64,000 nt of DNA. Source: Arthrobacter sp. Alg241-R88. GTDB lineage: Bacteria; Actinomycetota; Actinomycetes; Actinomycetales; Micrococcaceae. Shown in pieces: positions 17,153 to 25,840 of the stretch. Under the pieces are notes generated by a model that was given only the letters and a program-made list of their open reading frames with translations, did no database searches and was not told the origin of the DNA. The stretch spans positions 27,676 through 91,675 of the forward strand of contig NZ_UNRG01000004.1 of assembly GCF_900537115.1 (NCBI RefSeq), in the 5' to 3' direction. A program made the translations under genes and the position numbers. Within the stretch, counting starts at the first letter, position 1, and the number at the start of each line of letters is the position of its first letter.

Positions 17153-19927
17153 CTACTCGGGCACAACGGTCCCAGCGCCGCCGTCGACCGTTATTCTTTG
17201 TCCGGTGGCAAGCCGGGCGGTGGCATCCGGAACCCCCACCACGGCGGGTATGCCGTACTCCCGCGCCACCACTGCACCGTGCGAGTTGGGCCCGCCCATT
17301 TCCATCACCAGGCCGCCAGCCGTCAGGAACAAGGGAGTCCATCCAGGATCGGTGGACGGTGCCACCAGGATTTCCCCGGGTTCGAGATGGGCACCGACGG
17401 GATCCAGGATGACCCGGGCAGGGGCCGTGACCGAACCTGCCGAGGCGGGGCTGCCGGACAGCGCACCGTCGGCCACCGCAGCACCTGCGGCATGCAGCAC
17501 CTCAGGCTCGGTGCCGTCCGAGAGCAGGACCCTGGGGATGTGACGCCTGCCCAGTTCACTGGCATAGGCGGCACGGCGCTCCAGGACGAGTCCGTGCAGC
17601 CGCCGCAGCTGGCTCTCCCTCTTGGCGCTGCCTCCGCCCAATGCCTGCCGGGCTTCCTCGAAGTCGAGGAAAAAGATGTCGTCCGGGCTCTCCAGCTTGC
17701 CGTCCGCTGCAAGCACAGCTCCCACGTGGGCTAGTTGCTTCCGTACTTCAGCAAGGCCCAGGACCAACTGGTACTTGGGCAGTTCCCGCAGCCCGGCGAA
17801 AAGCCTGGTGCGGCGCAATGCCGCGCCGACCAGCAACGCACGTGCCCTGCCGCGGCTGCTCGCCTCGGCCACCAGCCGCTCCACTTCCGCCTCAGCCTCT
17901 GCATTCGCCCGGCTGAACTGCACCTCCGGCGCCATGGCGGGATCAGTGAGGCGCAGGTAGTTGGCCAGCACACCCAGGATGTGTGTGGGGTCGTCGGACC
18001 ACCGGGGCAGGCCCACATCGATTTCGGCTACGGCCCGGTGCCCGTAGCGTTCGAGAAACCGCGCCAGGCCCGCGTGCAGGACAGGGGGCAGGCGCCCGGC
18101 GTCGAACTCCGCTGCCAGCACGGATGGCTCCAGTGTCTCCAGGGCCGCACGTGACTCGCGATCGTCCTTCATTGCTGAGGCCAGGCGCCACAGGTCGAGG
18201 TCCATCTCTGTGGTTGCGTTGTGCGGCAGGCCCCGGAGTACCTTCTGCAGGTCCTCTCCACGGCCCGGTCCGCCCAGCAGCTTTCCTGCCAACCACAGCA
18301 TCGCGAAGCCCAGTGCGGGCAGGGGCAGGATGGCGGGCACAATCGCAAAGAGCCGGCCTCCCAGGAGCCGCTCTGCGTGGTCCAGCCGTTCAGCTGGCCC
18401 TGCTCCTGCCTCGAGCTCGAGGTCCTCAGCGAATTGCCGGGTGAAACGGTCCAGGCGGCGCAGGGCCGCCTTGGGCCTGAACAGTCCCCGGAGCACCGAT
18501 TCCGGGACGCGGGCCCGCACCGCCGCCGGCAGGATATGGCGCACGAGCCCGAGCGGTGTCCTGCGGGTCACCGAGAACCGGGGATCATCAAAAACCTGGC
18601 GCAGCACCATGGCTGACCTGGCTTCCATCACGTCAAAAACCCGTGGAAGAATCCGGCGGCCCACGCTGCTCCTGACCGGCGTGGTGAGGTCAAAGTAGAT
18701 GCGCTGTGCTGCCTCGGCAAACGGCGGCGGACCGCCACGGGGGTCGGGGACGGCGAAGCCCGCCGCTTTGGCTACTGAAGAGGCAACCAGCCGCAGCGAC
18801 GCCAGTCCCATTGGCGTGAGGGGCCGGGTGAGGCCCTGGGCGAGGCTGAAGCACAGGTAGACCCTGCTTCCGGTTCCGGCGGAACGGCTCTCGGGAATCG
18901 GGTAGAGGGTGGTGATTGGCCGGGACTGGGTCAGCCAAAGGGCGCCGCCGGTGTCGATGGCCCATTCGGTGTCCTGCGGCGACCCGAAGTGCCGCTCGGC
19001 CTGCAGGCCGAGGGCGGCAAGCTCCAGGGCCTGCCCGTCCGTCAGACTGGAGGCCTCCGCGGAGCCGGCGAGGTCCTGCGTCTCCGTTCCGCCGCCCGGA
19101 AGCGGCCGCACCATAACGCGTTTGTCGCCCAGCTTCCGCTCGAGGATCCGGCCGTTTTGCGAATCCACGACGAAGTGGTCTGGATTGACGGCCCCGGAAA
19201 CCACCGCTTCGCCCAGCCCCGGGGCGGCATCGATGACGGCCTCCCGGCGCCGGCCAGTCAATGGATTTGCTGTGAACATCACCCCGGCCGCTGCGGCATC
19301 AACCATCCGCTGGATGACGACGGCGAGCGCTACTTCGTGCGGCGCGATCCCCAGTGCCGCCCGGTAAGCCACTGCCCGGTCTGTCCAGAGGGAGGCCCAA
19401 CAGTTGCGCACCGCCTCGAGTACGGCCTCGATGCCTACGACATTCAGGTAGGTGTCCTGCTGGCCCGCGAAGCTCGCAAACGGAAGGTCCTCCGCCGTGG
19501 CGGAGGACCTGACGGCCACCGGAGTCGCTTTCCCAAGCGCGGCGTATGCCTGCTCCACGGCGGCAACAATCCGGGGCGGAACCGGGATGGCGCGGATAGC
19601 CTCCCGTACCCTGCCGGCCACGGCGGCCAGTTCAGCGGCCTGGCCCGGGGTTCCCGGTTGCCGCACGGCTTGCAGGTTCCCCAGCTCTGCCAGCACCCCG
19701 TCCCGGACCGTCCCGGTGGTTTCGCGGTAGGCCTGGGTGGTGAGGCAGAACCCATCCGGCACCGGCAGGCCCGCTGCTATCAGTTCGCCGAGGTTGGCGG
19801 CCTTGCCTCCCACCAGGGGAAGCATGCCGCCGTCAACATGGCTGAGGCGAAGGATGAGGCCGGGGGCGGTATGTCCGTCCTGTGGACGGGAACCCTGCCC
19901 GGCCTTCCCTGATGGGTCGGCTGCCAT
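17153..19927 (-). CDS. Rifampin phosphotransferase-type (PEP/pyruvate-binding) enzyme
   Basis: 924 residues. Domain order is ATP-grasp PEP-synthase N-terminal domain (about 25-345; VGGKAANLGELI, RSSATAEDLPFASFAGQQDT), a central helical domain (about 350-820), and a C-terminal phosphohistidine domain with NSHGAVVAREYGIP, His883. The swivelling His domain is at the C-terminus, as in rifampin phosphotransferase (RPH), not central as in PpsA; the PEP-binding barrel is absent. The linker sequence TTLYPIPE and the ending WTPLFLTAGGLVMEMGG resemble RPH. RPH transfers the beta phosphate of ATP to rifamycins; the central domain here looks divergent, so another small-molecule substrate is possible. Adjacent to a stress protein gene 25 nt upstream. 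Confidence 0.82.
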   Translation of the reverse strand: MAADPSGKAGQGSRPQDGHTAPGLILRLSHVDGGMLPLVGGKAANLGELIAAGLPVPDGFCLTTQAYRETTGTVRDGVLAELGNLQAVRQPGTPGQAAELAAVAGRVREAIRAIPVPPRIVAAVEQAYAALGKATPVAVRSSATAEDLPFASFAGQQDTYLNVVGIEAVLEAVRNCWASLWTDRAVAYRAALGIAPHEVALAVVIQRMVDAAAAGVMFTANPLTGRRREAVIDAAPGLGEAVVSGAVNPDHFVVDSQNGRILERKLGDKRVMVRPLPGGGTETQDLAGSAEASSLTDGQALELAALGLQAERHFGSPQDTEWAIDTGGALWLTQSRPITTLYPIPESRSAGTGSRVYLCFSLAQGLTRPLTPMGLASLRLVASSVAKAAGFAVPDPRGGPPPFAEAAQRIYFDLTTPVRSSVGRRILPRVFDVMEARSAMVLRQVFDDPRFSVTRRTPLGLVRHILPAAVRARVPESVLRGLFRPKAALRRLDRFTRQFAEDLELEAGAGPAERLDHAERLLGGRLFAIVPAILPLPALGFAMLWLAGKLLGGPGRGEDLQKVLRGLPHNATTEMDLDLWRLASAMKDDRESRAALETLEPSVLAAEFDAGRLPPVLHAGLARFLERYGHRAVAEIDVGLPRWSDDPTHILGVLANYLRLTDPAMAPEVQFSRANAEAEAEVERLVAEASSRGRARALLVGAALRRTRLFAGLRELPKYQLVLGLAEVRKQLAHVGAVLAADGKLESPDDIFFLDFEEARQALGGGSAKRESQLRRLHGLVLERRAAYASELGRRHIPRVLLSDGTEPEVLHAAGAAVADGALSGSPASAGSVTAPARVILDPVGAHLEPGEILVAPSTDPGWTPLFLTAGGLVMEMGGPNSHGAVVAREYGIPAVVGVPDATARLATGQRITVDGGAGTVVPE

Positions 19928-19952
19928 GATCTCTTCCTGCCGCAGGATCTGG

Positions 19953-20990
19953 TCAGGCTGCGCCGAGGATCGGCCCGAAGCGGGCCCGGTCGGCCAGGCG
20001 CGGGTCCTCGCGGTCCGGAACCACCATTACGGGCCCCTTGGCATGATGGAGAACACCGTCCGATGTGGATCCCAGGAGCATCCCGGTGAAGCCGCCGCGG
20101 CCGCGGGTCCCGACTACCACCAGCTCCACATGCCGGCTTGCTTCCACCAGGACGTCAACCGGGGAACCGTCCATCAGCTCGGATTCTGCGGACAGGTTGG
20201 GGTAGTGGCTCCTCAACCAGGCCATCCCCGCATCAAGGGTCACCTGGATATCGGCGAAAAGCGCCTTTCGGTCCATCGGAGCAGGAACCCAGGCCAACGA
20301 GCCGCTGTATTGCGGAACCGCGCAGACAACCCGGAGCGATGCCCCCAGCCGCTCAGCCTGGTCCGCGGCTTCCAGCACGGCTACCCGTGCCTGTTCAGAG
20401 CCGTCCACACCGACGACGACCACATTCTCCACGCGCTGGTGCCCGGCCTTGGCCTGTTCAGCTTTCACGCGCCGGTCCTCGGTGGTTTCGCCCAGCCGGT
20501 CCGAGCAGACCAGCGGCACGGTAACCGTAGGGCATTTCGCGTGCGCAGGCAGCGCGCTGCTGACGGAGCCAAGAAGCCTGCCAACGAAGCCGCCACGGCC
20601 GCGGGTGCCGAAGACCAGGAGCTCTGCTGTTTGGGACATGTCCAGCAGCACACCGGAGGCATCCCCGTTTTCCACCGAGGCGCTCACGTCAATGTCATAG
20701 GCCGAGACCTTCTCCAGGGCCTGCTTGACCACCGCTTCGGCGCCTTCGCGGATGACTGAATCATCCACGGTGGCATATCCGCCGTCGAGGCCGGAGGCGG
20801 CGAAGATCGGCACCGAGTAAGCAGTGACGATGTGCAGCGGACGGCGGCGGCGCCGGGCTTCCCGGGCTGCCCACACCAGCGCACACTGGCCGTGGTCCGA
20901 CCCGTCCACGCCCACAACGATCCCGTCGGGAGCGGCATGAGCGCCACCGCTGTCCCGCGCTGGGTCCGGATGCAACTCTTGTGCGCCCAT
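19953..20990 (-). CDS. Tandem-domain universal stress protein
   Basis: 345 residues with two Usp domains (about 22-160 and 190-325). Each has the ATP-binding pattern: VVGVDGS at the start and GTRGRGGFVGRLLGSVS or GTRGRGGFTGMLLGSTS near the end. Both Walker-like G-x2-G-x9-G motifs look intact, so both domains should bind ATP. The gene ends 25 nt before the RPH-type gene on the same strand and is likely cotranscribed. Two-domain Usp proteins in actinobacteria are commonly part of the hypoxia or stationary-phase response. Confidence 0.93.
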   Translation of the reverse strand: MGAQELHPDPARDSGGAHAAPDGIVVGVDGSDHGQCALVWAAREARRRRRPLHIVTAYSVPIFAASGLDGGYATVDDSVIREGAEAVVKQALEKVSAYDIDVSASVENGDASGVLLDMSQTAELLVFGTRGRGGFVGRLLGSVSSALPAHAKCPTVTVPLVCSDRLGETTEDRRVKAEQAKAGHQRVENVVVVGVDGSEQARVAVLEAADQAERLGASLRVVCAVPQYSGSLAWVPAPMDRKALFADIQVTLDAGMAWLRSHYPNLSAESELMDGSPVDVLVEASRHVELVVVGTRGRGGFTGMLLGSTSDGVLHHAKGPVMVVPDREDPRLADRARFGPILGAA

Positions 20991-21402
20991 TGGGCCGCCT
21001 CCTCGCGATACTGCCTGATATTGCGGCTATTCTGCCAGAAAGCCGGCCGTTCCCCGTGCACCCGTATCGCAGCCGCCGCTGCTCAGGAAGGCCCGCTTCC
21101 AGTTCTCACTATTCTCCGTCCACCGTTGCTTAGCAAGCCTGTTCAGGGCAGGAAACGGCGGTTATCCACAGGCTCGGCCCGGCAGGTTGGAAAGCGTGTT
21201 CACCAGCAGGCGAATCTTTTCGGATTGGGCTATCCAGCGCCGCGAATCTTCTGTAGTCTTCAGGACATTGTTGGTCCGGGCGCCTGCTGCATCTTCCAGT
21301 CAGAGCTGCCCGGCAACGCACTGCGGCCGGACTTTGGGGGTAACGGGACGCGCGCGGGCGACGACGCCCGCACCTGCCGAAGCTTCGAAGGAGGAAACTG
21401 TA
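20991..21402. other. Long divergent intergenic region
   Basis: 412 nt between the divergent universal stress protein and FAD/NAD-fold genes. It must hold promoters for both strands. An in-frame extension of the rightward gene back to 21187 exists but lacks a ribosome site, while AAGGAGG at 21388-21394 fixes the start at 21403. I see no convincing RNA structure, repeat or additional gene. Confidence 0.5.
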
Positions 21403-22038
21403 GTGTCAAGCATGCCTGGGAATGCCGGGACCGAGCAGACCACCACTGTGATCATTGGCACGGGCTTGTCCGGCCTGGCCGTGGCCGCTGAACTGTGCCG
21501 CCGCGGGGTGGACTCGATAGTGGTGGACGGACTGGACATCCTGGGCGCCGCACAGCCGGCCAACACAGCGTCACTGCAGCGCTGCGACGCGGCGGACTCG
21601 GCCAACCTGCGGGAACGGAACGAAATCCTGCGGCACCTGCGCAACTATGCCGCCAGCCACGATGTGGATGTCCGCAACACCACCCGCGCCGTTCAACTGA
21701 CAAAGGTTGATGCCGCATCGACGGGACGTGCGGTCCCGCAGTGGGAGGTACATACCCCCACCGGCATCCTGGTGGCGGACCATATCGTCCTCACGCGGTG
21801 CGCCCACAGCCAGCTGCGGCGGATGATTAACGACTTCGGCATCTCGGTGGGCCGCAACCTCGTTGCCGCCATGCGGGCCATCGGCATCTACCTGGTAGGC
21901 GTCGGGGAGCTGATCACCCCTTCGCCCAAAGAGGTCCTGCGCCAGGCCAAGACGGTGGGCCAGGCCATCTCCGCGAAGGTCAACCCGGAGAACCCGGCTC
22001 TCCCGTACACCGGAAGCCTGGCGATCCTGCCCTGCTAG
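21403..22038 (+). CDS. Short Rossmann-fold FAD/NAD-binding protein
   Basis: 211 residues from GTG 21403, 8 nt after a perfect AAGGAGG. The nucleotide-binding start VIIGTGLSGLAVAAELCRRGVDSIVVDG has the GxGxxG motif and the acidic end of strand 2. The rest resembles the first half of a flavin monooxygenase or thioredoxin-reductase-like protein (NTTRAVQLTKV strand, GILVADHIVLTRCA), but the second FAD contact and the substrate domain are missing. It is less than half the usual length with no frameshift remnant downstream. It may bind dinucleotide without being an oxidoreductase. Stand-alone gene; function unknown. Confidence 0.75.
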   Translation: MSSMPGNAGTEQTTTVIIGTGLSGLAVAAELCRRGVDSIVVDGLDILGAAQPANTASLQRCDAADSANLRERNEILRHLRNYAASHDVDVRNTTRAVQLTKVDAASTGRAVPQWEVHTPTGILVADHIVLTRCAHSQLRRMINDFGISVGRNLVAAMRAIGIYLVGVGELITPSPKEVLRQAKTVGQAISAKVNPENPALPYTGSLAILPC

Positions 22039-22044
22039 TGCCGG

Positions 22045-22659
22045 TCAGCCCTCATCATCGGTGCCCGCCGCGAGCCTCCGGCGGGCCAGGATGGCGAGGG
22101 TGACAAGCAAGCCCACGGCGGCCGCTGCGAAAATGACGATGCTCCACTGGAACGGTTCCCCGGAGCCGGTGTTTTCCGGCGCCGCTGTCACTCCCGGCTC
22201 AGCGGTTCCCATGCCCGGAACGGTAGCGGCCGGCGTCGAACCCGCCGTCGAACCTGGTGCCGGAGCGGCCCCCTCGGCTGCCGAAGAAGCCGTGAATGTG
22301 AAGGTCCCCTCGATGGGATGCGAATCGGAGCTCACTACGCGCCAGGCGACCGTATATTGCCCTGCCGGTCCGCCCGCCTTGAGCTTCTGGCTGGCCACGT
22401 TGTCCACGATGTCCACCGGCCCGTCCGCCCACTCTGTGCCCGAAGCATCCTTGACGGAGAAGGATGAGCCAATACCCAACGGGTTGTTGCTGAGGGTCAC
22501 CGATACCTGCTCCGGCGGCGCCGCCACTGTTGCGCCCTCGGCAGGGGTGCTGGATTCGACGGCGTCGTGTGCTGCAACCGGTCCGGCGAGGCCCAGGACA
22601 GCGGCAGCAAAAACAAAGGACCCGAGGACGAAGCTCAGTAAGTGGCGGATGGAACGCAT
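22045..22659 (-). CDS. CopC-domain copper-binding membrane protein
   Basis: 204 residues from ATG 22659, chosen because it begins a normal signal peptide (MRSIRHLLSFVLGSFVFAAA) with an AAGGGAG box upstream. After cleavage at VAAHD the mature protein starts with His, the first ligand of the CopC copper site. The CopC domain runs to about 125, with SSDSHPIEGTFTF holding the second His. A Pro/Ala/Thr linker and one C-terminal membrane helix (about 172-195) end in an RRR stop-transfer. It binds copper outside the cell; no CopD or YcnI gene is next to it. Confidence 0.9.
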   Translation of the reverse strand: MRSIRHLLSFVLGSFVFAAAVLGLAGPVAAHDAVESSTPAEGATVAAPPEQVSVTLSNNPLGIGSSFSVKDASGTEWADGPVDIVDNVASQKLKAGGPAGQYTVAWRVVSSDSHPIEGTFTFTASSAAEGAAPAPGSTAGSTPAATVPGMGTAEPGVTAAPENTGSGEPFQWSIVIFAAAAVGLLVTLAILARRRLAAGTDDEG

Positions 22660-22772
22660 GCTTGGACTGCTCCCTTGGTGTTGGCTTCCTAACAGACTAG
22701 GCGAAATTGACGGTGACCCTGCCGGAGCCCCCATAGGATTCAGGTATCCCCAAAGACTCCCCCGGAGGACTA

Positions 22773-24215
22773 ATGCTTAAGCAAGGCTCTGCCCTGGACC
22801 GGTATTTCATGATCACCGAGCGCGGCTCCAACTTCTCGCGCGAGATCCGCGGCGGCTTCGCCACGTTCTTCGCCATGAGTTACATCGTGGTGCTGAACCC
22901 GTTGATCCTCTCCGGACCTGACTCCAGCGGCAACACACTCGGGTTCCCGGCAGTTGCCGCCGTCACGGCCTTTGTTGCGGGCATCCTCACCATCCTGATG
23001 GGAGCCTGGGCCAAGCATCCCTTCGCGCTGGCCACCGGGCTGGGCGTCAACGCGTTTGTGGCGGTCACCGTCGCCACCAATCCGGGCCTGACCTGGCCCG
23101 ACATGATGGGCTTAGTGGTCTTGTCCGGCGTCACGATGCTGATCCTGGTCCTCACCGGCTTCCGTACCGCCGTGTTCCGGGCTGTGCCGGAGGGGCTCAA
23201 AACGGCGATTGTGGTGGGCATCGGGCTGTTCATTGCCTTGATCGGGCTGGTTAACGCCGGCTTTGTCCGCCGCATCCCGGACGTGGCCGGCACCACCGTT
23301 CCGGTGGGGCTGGGCTTTGAGGGCAAGCTCCTGGGCTGGCCCACCGCAGTGTTCGTCTTTGGCCTGATCCTGACCATCGCCCTGGTGGTGCGCAAGGTCA
23401 AGGGTGCCATCTTGATCGGCATCATCACGTCCACCGTCATAGCTGTGATCCTGGAAATGACGCTGCAGATCGGTCCGAGCGTCCAGCCGGGCAAACCTTT
23501 CAACCCGCAGGGCTGGTCCCTGGTGGCTCCTACTTTCTCTGAATGGGCTGCTCCTGATCTCTCCCTGATCGGCAAGGCCAACCCGTTCGGCGCCTTCGAG
23601 CACCTGGGCTTCGTGGCCGCCACGCTGCTGGCCTTCGTGATCCTGCTGAGCATCTTCTTCGACGCCATGGGCACGATGGTGGGCCTTGCGAACGAGGCCG
23701 GGACGGTGGATGAGCACGGCAACATTCCCAACGTCGACAGGGTCCTCCAGGTGGACGCGCTCGGCGCGATCGCCGGCGGCGGCGCTTCGGTATCCTCCAA
23801 CCAGATCTACGTCGAGGCCGGTGCCGGCATCGGTGAAGGCGCCCGCACCGGCATCGCCTCAATCGTGACCGGCCTGCTGTTCCTGGTGGCCATGTTCTTC
23901 ACCCCGCTGATCAACCTGGTTCCCTTCGAGGCTGTTGCCCCGGCCCTGGTGGTGGTGGGCTTCATGATGGTGTCCCAGGTGGGCAAGATCGACTGGCAGG
24001 ACTGGGGCATCGCGATTCCCGCCTTCCTGACGTTCACGCTGATGCCGTTCACGTACTCCATCGCCAACGGCCTTGGCGCCGGATTCATCGCGTTCGTCCT
24101 GATCCGCACTGTGCAGGGCCGGATCAAGGACGTCCACCCGCTGATGTGGGCAGTGGCCGGGGCGTTCCTGCTGTTCTTCGCGATCGGTCCGATCGAGGCA
24201 GCCGTGGGCATGTAG
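22773..24215 (+). CDS. NCS2 (AzgA-type) purine permease
   Basis: 480 residues with 12-14 membrane helices. The AzgA/PbuG signature is clear: REIRGGFATFFAMSYIVVLNP at the N-terminus, ATGLGVNAFVAV in helix 3, and FFDAMGTMVGLANEAG in helix 8, which contributes purine-contacting residues. It imports adenine, guanine or hypoxanthine with protons. Its 5' leader is about 110 nt and shared with the divergent copC promoter; no purine riboswitch fold is evident. No purine catabolic gene is adjacent. Confidence 0.93.
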   Translation: MLKQGSALDRYFMITERGSNFSREIRGGFATFFAMSYIVVLNPLILSGPDSSGNTLGFPAVAAVTAFVAGILTILMGAWAKHPFALATGLGVNAFVAVTVATNPGLTWPDMMGLVVLSGVTMLILVLTGFRTAVFRAVPEGLKTAIVVGIGLFIALIGLVNAGFVRRIPDVAGTTVPVGLGFEGKLLGWPTAVFVFGLILTIALVVRKVKGAILIGIITSTVIAVILEMTLQIGPSVQPGKPFNPQGWSLVAPTFSEWAAPDLSLIGKANPFGAFEHLGFVAATLLAFVILLSIFFDAMGTMVGLANEAGTVDEHGNIPNVDRVLQVDALGAIAGGGASVSSNQIYVEAGAGIGEGARTGIASIVTGLLFLVAMFFTPLINLVPFEAVAPALVVVGFMMVSQVGKIDWQDWGIAIPAFLTFTLMPFTYSIANGLGAGFIAFVLIRTVQGRIKDVHPLMWAVAGAFLLFFAIGPIEAAVGM

Positions 24216-24296
24216 CCTGCTGCCGCAGGCCTGTGGCGCCAGGCTGTCGGCCGCAGGCCAGGCGGGTGCACACCAGGCCACGCGGGCCAGGGCGGG

Positions 24297-25646
24297 TTAC
24301 ACGGGAGTGTTGGGAGCCAGCCCTTCGTCACCGGACACAGCGCGGGCCTTCTTCGCGCGGAGCTTGTCCAGCCGGTTCATAAGCGGCGAGGTGGTGGCGC
24401 CATGGATCACGATGGACAGGGCCACCACCAGGCCAACAAACGCCCACAGCCACTCCGCCTGGTCCGAAAACTGGCCCTTGCCCAGGGCGTAGGAGAGGTA
24501 GTACAGCGAGCCGATCCCGCGGATGCCGAAGAACGAGAGGGCGATCCGCTCCCTGGGCCCGGTTTTGCCGCCCAGCAGCCCCAGCCAGCCAGCCAGCGGC
24601 CGGACCACCAGCAGGAAGGCAAGCGCCACAAGCACTTCTGTCCAGCCAATGCCTTCGAGCAGCCCGCGCGCGATTGCACCGCCGAGCAGGACCAGGATCA
24701 GTACTGTCATGAGCCGCTCCAACTGCTCCACGTAGGAGTGCAGCACCCGGTGGTAGCCGTGCGTGTGCTCAGCGGCGCGGATGGTTACCGCGCACACAAA
24801 CACTGCGATGAACCCGTAGCCCTCAATCATTTCGGTGACGCCGTAGGCCAGGAACGTGGCAGCCAGCGCCACGAAGCCTTCCGAGTGGTTGGAGAGCCGC
24901 AGGCTTTCGGTACGGGCGGAAAAGAATATCCTGGCCAGCACCTTGCCGGTGAGGAAGCCCAGGAGCAACCCGACGGCGAGCCGCCACAGTACGTCCACCC
25001 CAAACCATTCGGGGAACCAGGCCGACGGGGATGATCCCGCGATGCTGATGGCGATGGCAAGGTAGACAAAAGGAAAGGCCAGGCCGTCGTTGAGGCCGGC
25101 TTCGGAGGTGAGGCCGAACCGCACCTCGTCCTCTTTGTTGGTACCCTCCTCGTGGTCTGCCGGCTCGCCCACCTGCACCTCGGATGCCAGGACCGGATCC
25201 GTGGGCGCGAGGCTGGACGCCACCAGCAGGGCGGCGCCGAGGCCCAGTCCGAGGAACCACAGCCCCAGCAAGGTCAGGGCAATGATGCACAGGGGCATGG
25301 CGATCCCGAGCAGCCGCCACGTGGTGGACCAGCGTTTACGGCCCACAGGCCGGTCAAGGGCCAACCCCGCCCCCATCAGCGAGATGATCACGCAGACTTC
25401 CGAAATGTGCAGGACAAAGTCGGAATGGACCACCGGGTCGGGATCCGGAAGCGTAGGAATCAGGGCGAACGCAGCCATTCCCGCACCCAAAAAGACCATG
25501 GGCATGGAGAAGGGCATGTCACGCAGCAGCTTGGGAAGCACCGCGGCAATGAACACCGCAAGGCCAGCGGCCGCAAACAGGATGTTGGGGGCTTCAAACA
25601 CGTTGCTGCTCTCCGGCTGGATCGTTGCGCCCTGCTGGCGCGGCAA
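24297..25646 (-). CDS. Cation:proton antiporter (CPA1-like)
   Basis: 449 residues with about 12 membrane helices. The helix-5 region TDPVLASEVQ carries the conserved Asp and the following SEAGLNDGLAFPFVYLA matches the ND ion-exchange motif of Na+/H+ exchangers, NDGLAF. FFGIRGIGSLYYLSYAL is the conserved C-terminal motif. It probably exchanges Na+ or K+ for H+ to control pH. The start at 25646 lies 194 nt from the divergent hutG start; start choice is uncertain because codons soon after could also serve. The C-terminal tail is short and cytosolic. Confidence 0.9.
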   Translation of the reverse strand: MPRQQGATIQPESSNVFEAPNILFAAAGLAVFIAAVLPKLLRDMPFSMPMVFLGAGMAAFALIPTLPDPDPVVHSDFVLHISEVCVIISLMGAGLALDRPVGRKRWSTTWRLLGIAMPLCIIALTLLGLWFLGLGLGAALLVASSLAPTDPVLASEVQVGEPADHEEGTNKEDEVRFGLTSEAGLNDGLAFPFVYLAIAISIAGSSPSAWFPEWFGVDVLWRLAVGLLLGFLTGKVLARIFFSARTESLRLSNHSEGFVALAATFLAYGVTEMIEGYGFIAVFVCAVTIRAAEHTHGYHRVLHSYVEQLERLMTVLILVLLGGAIARGLLEGIGWTEVLVALAFLLVVRPLAGWLGLLGGKTGPRERIALSFFGIRGIGSLYYLSYALGKGQFSDQAEWLWAFVGLVVALSIVIHGATTSPLMNRLDKLRAKKARAVSGDEGLAPNTPV

Positions 25647-25771
25647 GATGGCGTTAAGGTCCCGGGAAGGGATTGCTCCACAATAGCCCCTTCAGTGTTC
25701 CGCACGGTTTGTGGAGCTTCGGTCCGTGGAGGCTTCCGTTTGTAGCTTCGGACCTGTTTCGACATTCTGAT

Positions 25772-25785
25772 TCTTGGATTCCAGA
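25772..25785. promoter_or_regulatory. Candidate HutR-type operator in front of hutG
   Basis: TCTTGGATTCCAGA agrees at 11 of 14 positions with the site upstream of hutU (39954-39967), including an identical ATTCCAGAC right half. It lies 56-69 nt before the hutG start. The left half is degenerate, so binding may be weaker. The HutR consensus from corynebacteria, as I recall it (TCTGwwATwCCAGA), supports the reading. Confidence 0.5.
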
Positions 25786-25840
25786 CATCACGACGGCGGC
25801 GTTGCTGGTTTTGGCCGCCGGCATGCGGTGAGCTTGAGGC

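Noticed and set aside
17153..19927. Phosphoenolpyruvate synthase (PpsA)
   Set aside because: The phosphohistidine domain is C-terminal and the PEP-binding barrel is missing; the order fits rifampin phosphotransferase-type enzymes.
22660..22772. Purine riboswitch before the AzgA-type permease
   Set aside because: The leader is short and no three-way junction with paired loop sequences can be drawn.
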